Program-made: the position numbers and the translations under genes
Shown: positions 57,022-64,000 of the stretch, piece by piece
Layout of the letters: every line of letters starts with the position of its first letter
Position numbering within the stretch: the first letter of the stretch is position 1
Source: Coenobita brevimanus
Taxonomy: Eukaryota > Arthropoda > Malacostraca > Decapoda > Coenobitidae
NCBI GenBank assembly: GCA_032717465.1
Contig: CM064655.1
Coordinates: 16,965,902 to 17,029,901, forward strand
Direction of reading: 5' to 3'
DNA: 64,000 nucleotides
Notes under the pieces: generated by a model
What the model was told of the DNA's origin: nothing
Seen by the model: the letters and a program-made list of their open reading frames with translations, nothing else
Databases searched by the model: none

Positions 57022-58800
57022 ATGACATAATGTTCTGGAAAGAGATGAAGAGAGTAAGACAAGGTGGAAGTGAAGTTAGCAGGGGAGTGAAAGATAAAAA
57101 TGGTAGATTACTAGTGAAGGGAGAGAAAGTGAGCAGATGGAGAGAACACTTTAAGGAATTGTTGAACATGGAGGATGGAAGTAATTCGAGTATAATTGGC
57201 TGGGGAATGGCTGGGAGAAGGAGGGAGGTGAGAAGACAGGAAAAAATCAGTAGGATAGAAATTGTGGATGCAATGAAGAAAGTTAAATTGGGGAATACCC
57301 TAGGAATTGATGGAGTGTGTGGTGAAATGCTGAAGCATGGGGGAGAGATAGTAGTAGAATGGATGTGGAAGATGTGCAGATTGGCCTGGGAGGAAGGCAG
57401 AGTCCCGGAGGATTGGAAGTCAGGTATAATTATTCCCTTGTACAAAGGAAAAGGGGAAAAAAAAGTGTGTGGTAATCATAGGAGCATTTGTCTTCTTAGT
57501 ATAACAGGAAAAGTGTATCGTAGTATACTTATTGACAGAGTTAGAGAAAGAACAGAGGAATTAGTTGGAGAAGAATGGGGTGGCTTTAGGAAGGGAAGAG
57601 GTTGTGTAGATCAGATATTCATTCTTAGATCTTTAGTGGAAAAGTTTCTAGAGAAGGGAAAGAAGTTGTATGCGGCTTTCAGGGATTTGGAGAAAGCATA
57701 TGTCAGGGTCGATAGACTAGGATTGTGGGAAGTATTAAGAATATATGGAGTAGATGGGAAGTTGTTGAATGCTGTGAAGAGTATGTATGATGGTGCTAAG
57801 GCTGCAGTGCATGTGGATGGTGAACAGAGTGAATTTTTCTCTTTGAAGGTTGGGTTGAAACAGAGATGTGTCATGTCTCCATGGTTGTTCAATCTGTACA
57901 AGGATTGGGTAATAAAAGAGGTACAAGGTAGGGTAGTGGACGTTGGAGTGGCCCTGGTGAAAGAGGGCAGTGTTTGGAAACTCCCTGTACTGTTGTTTGG
58001 AGATGATACTGTGTTGTTGAGTGAAGGTGAAGGGAAGCTGCAAGGCTTGGTGGATGAGTTTGGGAGAGTGTGTAAGAAACAGAATCTAAAGGTGAATGTA
58101 GGGAAGAGTAAAGTGATGGTCTTTGAGAGAGGTGAAGTTTGTGAATGTAGAGCGAGGTTGCATGGTAAGGAATTGGAAAATGTGAGTACGTTTAAGTACT
58201 TGGGTAGTGTGATGAGTATGGATGGAGGTTTGGAGGGTGAAGTGCTTGAAAGGGTACAGCAGGGAAGAAAGGTTGCTGGTTCTTTGAAAGCAGTGATAAG
58301 AAACAGGGAAGTGAGCATGGAAGTGAAAAGTTACTACATGACAGTATTGTGATACCAACTCTAACGTATGGAAGTGAAGCTTGCACGTTGTTGGAAGGAC
58401 ACAAGGCAAGAGTGAGAGCAGTGGAAATGAGTTATTTAAAAGGAGCCTGTGGAGTCACATGGAGAGACAGGCTGACAAATGAGGATATAAAAGAGCATTG
58501 TAGTGTGGATGTGGATGTGATTGGAAGTGTTAGGAGGAACACACTGAGGTGGCTTGGCCATGTGGAGAGGATTGAGGGTGAAAGACTGATGAAGAGAGTG
58601 TATGTGAGTGAGGTGGAGGGGGGGAGAGGGAGGAGGAGGCTGTGGATGAGATGGAGGGATGGGGGGGAGAGGTGTATGAGAGAGGGGGGTTTGAGCTGGG
58701 AGCAGGGCAGTGAAATGGCGGGGGACAGGGCGACGTGGAGGCAATTTGTTTCTGGCCACCCCAAACGGAATTGCGGCGTCTGGTAATAGATACTGTAGAT
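57022..58800 (+). mobile_element. LINE-1 copy (GATA-tailed RTE-like), RT ORF with one frameshift
   Basis: Frame 57030-58352 (440 codons), then 58349-58786 in another frame, correspond to the 574-codon ORF at 46693-48417. The catalytic box is FGDD instead of FADD. The 3' end is GGCGTCTGGTAATAGATAC followed by a GATA stretch. 5' truncation is close to that of the other long copy. By eye the two copies are over 90% identical. Confidence 0.87.
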
Positions 58801-58925
58801 AGATAGAGGGTGAGTTGGGGGGAGGGGAGTCAAATGGTGGGTGACAGAGTGACTTGGAGGTGTTTTGTCTGCGGCCACCCTTTGCGGGATTAGGGCGTTG
58901 GGCTATAGATAGATAGATAGATAGA
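58801..58925 (+). mobile_element. Second LINE-1-type 3' end in tandem
   Basis: GTGAGTTGGGGGGAGGGGAG to GGGCTATAGATAG with (ATAG)n at 58905-58925; a diverged 3' fragment immediately after the previous copy. Confidence 0.75.
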
Positions 58926-59075
58926 CATAATATCTAGTCACTGGACAGGAAATATCTTGAATGTTTGATAGCCCTGCCATGGATTGTATTGAGCTGAGGG
59001 AAATACAAAGCCAAAATATGATCAATGGAAGTCATTTTGAACCCTCTTACTGCTATGATTTCCCTGAGAGAGAAA

Positions 59076-59116
<41 letters not shown>

Positions 59117-59884
59117 TTAACCATAGTAAAATACCCATGTGAATCAATGACGATGAAAAGACTAGAAAGCACTCAGATACTGCATACCCCCGCCAGTGCC
59201 ATTAAAATGGATCAGGATTCGGATTCGGATCCGTGGCGATATTGTGTGGAATATGTAGGATCTGGATCTATTCCAAAACTTAATCAGTTGTTTCTTGAAC
59301 CATGGCCCACCCTTCCATAAAATTTCATTGAAATTCATAGAGAATTTTTGAAGATATCATGTGAGCATACAGACAAACATAGGTGGTACATAACCCACTC
59401 TAACTTCGTTGGCTGAGGCAATGATGCACAATAACTTCAGTACACCGTACTTATATGTTATTTTACGGTATAAACCCTTTATTTCTCATTCACTTTATTT
59501 ATGAACACGACTTTTACTGTTCAGTAGCCCTATCAATTTCATAAATAGCCTGGGCTCATGATTTGTGAAATACCTAACAGCATATAGATTTGCCTGGTAA
59601 TTAACTGCAAGCCAGAGTAGCAAAACTAGGGAGTGGTAAAAAAAATGCCTAGCAAAGCAAAATCCCCTGAGGAATGAAAACTTGCCTGCAACACGTATGA
59701 AATGTGAACAATGACAGGTAGCAAACCGGTAGGTAGCAAAACCTCTGGATCACCTTCCAGGGAGCAGGGTCGGAAAAATAAAAAAACACATGCCACACAT
59801 GCTCAACGATAAGGTTTACTACAAGGATGAGCCCTAATGTTTTCATATGTATATGTCAGCTTCATTTTACAGATCATCTGATCA
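58926..59884. other. Interval with (AT)n microsatellite
   Basis: (AT)n at about 59080-59113. GGATTCGGATCCG-type hexamer repeats lie near 59215-59232. No gene supported. Confidence 0.5.
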
Positions 59885-60110
59885 TTTATAACATGTCAAG
59901 CAGAGAGTGTTGCGGTGGTTTGGGCATAAGGAGAGAATGGATGAAGAGCGACTGGTGAAAAAGATAACTGTATCTGATGTGAGAGGTGTATGGCTGAGAG
60001 GAAGACCACAAATAGGATGTATGGACAATGTGAAGGGTGCATTAGATACAAATGGGATGTTTGTAGTGCAAGGAAGAGTGGCTGCACGATAGGAATGGAG
60101 AGAAATTGTG
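59885..60110 (+). mobile_element. RTE-like LINE C-terminal fragment
   Basis: Frame 59907-60092 encodes LRWFGHKERMDEERLVKK and VQGRVAAR, the C-terminal motif of RTE-like proteins; a different subfamily from LINE-1. Confidence 0.7.
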
Positions 60111-60336
60111 GATGCATAAATGGTGACAAGGCCCCGACAGGAGGTTCTCCCTCATTTGGTCTGATCAGCTGATCGGGTCAGATGCGGGGAAGGGGATGAG
60201 TCCATAATGATGTGGCAGGGGTAAACCAGCCCTGCTGTTGGGCCTTGCTGAGGGTGATGCTGGATTGCACTATGCAGTTGACCCTTGTGCTGTGTGACGG
60301 GGTCCCTTCTACCCTTAGAGGCTAAGATACGAGTAA

Positions 60337-60340
<4 letters not shown>

Positions 60341-60368
<28 letters not shown>
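60341..60368. repeat. (GT)n microsatellite
   Basis: About 14 GT units next to the CR1 3' end; possibly grown from the insertion site. Confidence 0.9.
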
Positions 60369-60370
<2 letters not shown>

Positions 60371-60528
60371 TTACCTATTTGTATTTACCTATTTGTAGTA
60401 TACAGGAATTGAGCAATGCTCGTGTTGTCCTGTCTCCATATCCACATTTATCAAGTCTACCTTTACACACATGAATGTTTTTCTCATGCACCACCTCTTT
60501 GTCTAAGTCGTTCCAAATATTTAAGTAT
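60369..60528 (-). mobile_element. CR1-like LINE 3' end fragment
   Basis: The minus strand ends with TAGGTAAATA repeats (60369-60400). The sequence parallels the start of the adjacent copy (GAGCAATGCTCGTG versus GTACTATGCTCGTA), so this is a second, short, tandem copy. Confidence 0.65.
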
Positions 60529-61625
60529 TTACCTAATATACCTAATTGTGATATACACGGAATGTACTATGCTCGTAGGTTTCCGTCGCTGTTTCTCAAT
60601 AAGTCGAATTTAACTTTAAACTCGTTTAAGTTTCTAGACTGGACTATCTCTTTGTCCAGGCTATTCCATAAGTCTATACTTCTGTAAGGAAAGCTATATT
60701 TCTTGATATCCTTCAAGCAGCTTGACTTTTTCAATTTCATTCCATGTCCTCTTGTTGCTCTCTTATCCCATACAAACAGATCTTCTTTGTCAATTTTATC
60801 TACTCCCACCATGGTCCTGAACACCGCAATCATGTCTCCCCTCTTTCTCCTTTCCTCTAACGAAGGCAAATCCAGTTTTTCCAGCCTCTCTCTGTATGAC
60901 AGGTCTGTCAGACTGGGGACCATCTTGGTTGCTGTTCTTTGTATTCTCTCAATCTTGTTTATATCTTTCTTTTTGTGTGGGGACCACACTACCGCTGCAT
61001 ATTCTAACCTGGGGCGGATCATGGCCACTATCAATTTTTTCATCATTTCCTCATCCATATAATGAAATGCTACTCTTATGTTAGTCAAGAGTTTATAAGT
61101 CTCTCCAACTATCTTGTTAATGTGCTTTTCTGGTGACAAACTATCTTGGACCAGCACTCCCAAATCTTTCTCTTCTCTCCTTTTTGTGATTAATTCATTA
61201 CCCAAAAAATAATTCAGTGATGGTCTCCTGGTACTTTTACCCATTTCCAATATTTTACATTTCTTTACATTAAATTTCATTTCCCACGTCTGGCTCCAAT
61301 TGTGTATCCTATCCAAATCCTCCTGCAGTATTTTACAATCCTCCTCAACCTCTATCTTCCTCAAGATCTTTACATCATCAGCAAACAGACTTGCATAACT
61401 GTTCACTCCATCTACCATATCATTTACGTAAATCAGGAACATTACTGGCGCCAACACTGAGCCTTGAGGGACTCCACTTGTTACTTCCCTCCATCCAGAC
61501 ATCTTTTCCTTTATTACTGTCCTCATTTGTCTGTCTCACAAAAAGTCTCTCATCCATTCCAGAAGTTTCCCCTTTAGTCCTCCTATATATTCTGGTTTCC
61601 ACATTAGTCTCTTATGAGGTACCTT
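60529..61625 (-). mobile_element. CR1-like LINE, RT C-terminal half
   Basis: Minus frame 61526-60567 (319 codons) encodes RT from the SGVPQGSVLAP block through FADDVKIL, EKDLGVLVQDSLSPEKH, RLEYAAVVWSPH and RIQRTATKMVP to DLWNSLDKEIV, then the 3' terminus. The frame is uninterrupted over 960 bp, so the copy is fairly young but 5' truncated. Upstream codons continue in a shifted frame to 61625. It ends in an 8-10-bp repeated tail typical of CR1. Confidence 0.85.
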
Positions 61626-62199
61626 GTGTGTGTGTGTGTGTGGATGAGTACTTTAGTGAGTGTGTTGTCTAGTCTTGGCTACCCTCCTGTTAAAGGGGAT
61701 AAAGCCTAGGTATACAAATAAAGATTTCATCTACATGGTAAACCTTTGCCTTACCTTACCCCACTAGACCGGATATCGGACTTAACGAACACTCTGAGGT
61801 TCCAAGAAAAACCACTGTACAAATTGGATATATACCATCCGGTACGTGGGAAAAACCACAAAGACTATTCAGTACATGGGGCATACGACACAAGCCTTCT
61901 GAAGCAAACTAGACTGCCTTTCAAATGCAGGGTGACTCAAAATGCAACTACCAATGATGGCAGCACATTTTTTTTTTTTTCCACCCATTTGGGCTAGACA
62001 TGTCTCAAAAAATGGCTATTTCCAATGGAAATGAAACTAACAATTGAAAGAGTTACATTAAAAACAAAGGAAACACCACAGATTCATCATAAAGCTGAGT
62101 ACGGGATAAAATGAGAAAAGTACCTGTACTACCATGAACTTAACTGCAGTGAAGGGTAAGAAGTTTCCTAAGTTGCAGGTCATGAAAAAAAAAACCTCA
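61626..62199. other. Interval without recognised genes
   Basis: A short GT tract near 61627-61641 and a T-run at 61969-61981; nothing else supported. Confidence 0.5.
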
Positions 62200-63130
62200 A
62201 TGGCCTGTCCTTAGGCCCCTACTCTTCCTTATTATGATGGGAAACATAGAAAATGAAGTGATCTACTCTTAACTGGCATCCTTTGCAGATGGCCTGAATC
62301 TCAACAGGCAAGTGGGAACAGGCTGGTGGGGCTCCTGCAAAAAGATAAGGACTGTGCCTACCTATGGGAAGTCAGACACGTCACATAAAGAGTTCGAGAT
62401 CTCCAGGTGTAGTACACAAGAAATCAAAACTGAAATCAATTAAAGCAAGCAGTGGACTCAGTATACCTGCCACATGTAAAGTGCTTCGGGGTGTACCTCA
62501 ACCAGGATGCCTCCTTCCATCAGCACATGGTAGAAACTAAAAAGTAGGCAAAAAGGATCTCTGGATGGATCCTGAGAACTTTACATTCCTGGGAGGCTGC
62601 TTGCCTGATGACACTGACATGGTGAGCACCTTGTACAGTCAGTAGTGGACTACTGTAGTCAGCTCTGGTCCCCGCACAGGGTAACAGATATTCAGACTCC
62701 TGAGACCATACAATGTTCTTTTATGGTAAGAATCAGGGACACAAAAGGTCAAACCTACTGGGAACATCTTGAAGTGTATTTGCAGCAGAAGCGGTGGGAA
62801 TGGTACATTATACATACAGTATAGAAACTATGGGAAAAACTTGTGACAGACCCCTCCTATAATGGTTGTGGAGTGATCCCAAACTTCAACCCAAGATTCG
62901 AATGGATGCGCAGACGAGAACTCTACTATTTCAGTCGTATGAGATAGTCAAGACACTCCCCAGCGGTAGCCTGGCCAAAAAAGGGCTGCAGCACTTCAAC
63001 AGCCTTTCCAGGAGCATCAGCGATTCTAACAGGCACTCAACAGAGAAATTCAGGACTCATCTGGACAAATTCTTGAGAACTATACCAGAAGAACCTTCAG
63101 TGCACAGATACACCCCACTCTGTTGAGCAG
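62200..63130 (+). mobile_element. Jockey/CR1-like LINE RT fragment, decayed
   Basis: Interrupted frames give an SFADGLNLN-type box (62278-62300, second Asp lost), DYCSQLWSPHR (about 62648), IQCSF and YWEHLEVY. The last piece, 62866-63126, has GLQHFNSLSRSISD and FRTHLDKFLR. Many stops. It belongs to a different lineage from the CR1-like copy at 60529. Confidence 0.7.
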
Positions 63131-63409
63131 CCACTAACTCTTCACCAGATCAAATGCACCTAAAAAGAAGATATGCAGGATGTGGTAGCAGCAGTGGAAT
63201 ACCATGACTGTGAAGCAGAGCCAATAAACATCACAAAGTATGGTACCGGGTAAGTCAAATACATGAAGTAAACAATGATGAAACCAACTTTCCCACACTA
63301 AAATTACTTTTTAACATCTGCTAACAGAATATTTCAGCCTTGTTTTTTCCACTTTCAACAATAAATCCTCCTACCAGACAGCTTTATATAGGGTACCAAG
63401 TTTTGTCGG

Positions 63410-63775
63410 AAGACACGTCATGAGTGAGAGCAGTGGGAATGAGTTATTTGAGAGGAGCAAGCGGAGTTACATGGAGAGAGACTGACAAATGAGGATGTGA
63501 AGAAGCACTGAGGTATGGATGTAGATGTGCTGAAGGCATTAGGTGAAATACAATGAGGTGGTTTGGCCATGTGGAGAGGAAGAAAGATTTAGAGACTAAA
63601 GTGGACTGTATATGAGTGAGGCTGGAGGGGGGTAGAGGGAAGGGGGAAGACTGAGGATGAGAGGGTGGGATGCAGTGGAGAAGTATATGAGAGATGGGTG
63701 GGGTGAGGTGGGGGAGGGCAGTGAAAAGGCAGGGGACAGGGTCAACCCTTACAGGATTAAGGCAGCTGACAATAG
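63410..63775 (+). mobile_element. LINE-1-type 3' fragment, diverged
   Basis: GTGAGAGCAGTGGGAATGAG, then GGTGGTTTGGCCATGTGGAG and the 3' end CAGGATTAAGGCAGCTGACA; alignable to 43447-43800 with indels. Confidence 0.75.
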
Positions 63776-64000
63776 ATACCCCGTAGACTGATTGACAGAA
63801 GTTTGGTTATCTTGTCATTACTGATTGGTTTAATGTGGGTACTGGTAGGTTTTGCTGTCAACCATGAAATGCATGAAACCTAAATATGCACCACCAATGA
63901 CCTCTAAGAGGCTAGGGTTTGTGATAATATAAGGCAGAAGCCACAACTGGAACTCGAGTAGTTTGAAACATTTTCTGTTTACATCATATTATTTGCTAAC
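63776..64000. other. Interval without recognised genes
   Basis: No supported feature. Confidence 0.4.

Overview
The window is repeat-dominated animal DNA with almost no visible host coding sequence. The mix of CR1/jockey-like and RTE-like LINEs, pogo/Tigger and mariner remnants, a 5S-rRNA-derived SINE and one arthropod-type mitochondrial exon fits a decapod crustacean. That assignment is inference; there is no species marker. Nothing bacterial (operons, CRISPR, IS elements) is present.

Region 1 (1-22637) is a nest built around one LTR-retrotransposon superfamily. A CR1-like LINE on the minus strand (11085 down to 1) is split inside its endonuclease domain by two head-to-head copies of an LTR-like repeat (1813-4138 and 4154-10662). 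Each copy carries a further LTR insertion: a solo LTR (2249-3825, TSD GTTCT) and a complete LTR-gag-LTR element (4819-10400, TSD TAAAC). Further copies of the same superfamily follow: a rearranged LTR-gag-LTR (11086-15714, minus), a solo LTR (16285-18703, minus, TSD ATATA) and a plus-strand LTR (about 19470-22637) holding a pogo-like MITE. These LTRs are unusually long (about 1.6-2.6 kb). In sense orientation they carry an open frame with tandem peptide repeats that differ completely between copies. In four of five copies the repeat period is a multiple of three. This is the best candidate for an undescribed system.

Region 2 (22.7-44.9 kb) holds an RTE-like LINE, a palindromic mariner, a 5S-rRNA-headed SINE with a perfect 14-bp target duplication, four copies of a LINE with a PHD-like finger inside its RT ORF, and several TA-flanked pogo/Tigger-like elements that host one another and the LINEs. 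The only host-gene evidence is one spliced internal exon at 42843-43003 (minus), resembling the prag01 (Deltameth_res) / small respiratory-chain subunit family.

Region 3 (44.9-64 kb) holds a Tigger transposase C-terminus, two long copies of the LINE whose 3' end resembles the tail of the 5S SINE, a 2.2-kb TA-flanked element filled with a ~160-bp satellite, a decayed CR1-like LINE with ORF1 and ORF2 broken by TA-flanked insertions, tRNA-derived SINE sequence, and LINE 3' fragments.

The coding regions do not form a pathway. The reverse transcriptases supply mobility in cis and, for the SINEs, plausibly in trans through shared 3' tails. Boundaries come from direct reading of repeats and target duplications; family names are recognition-based and were not tested by search.
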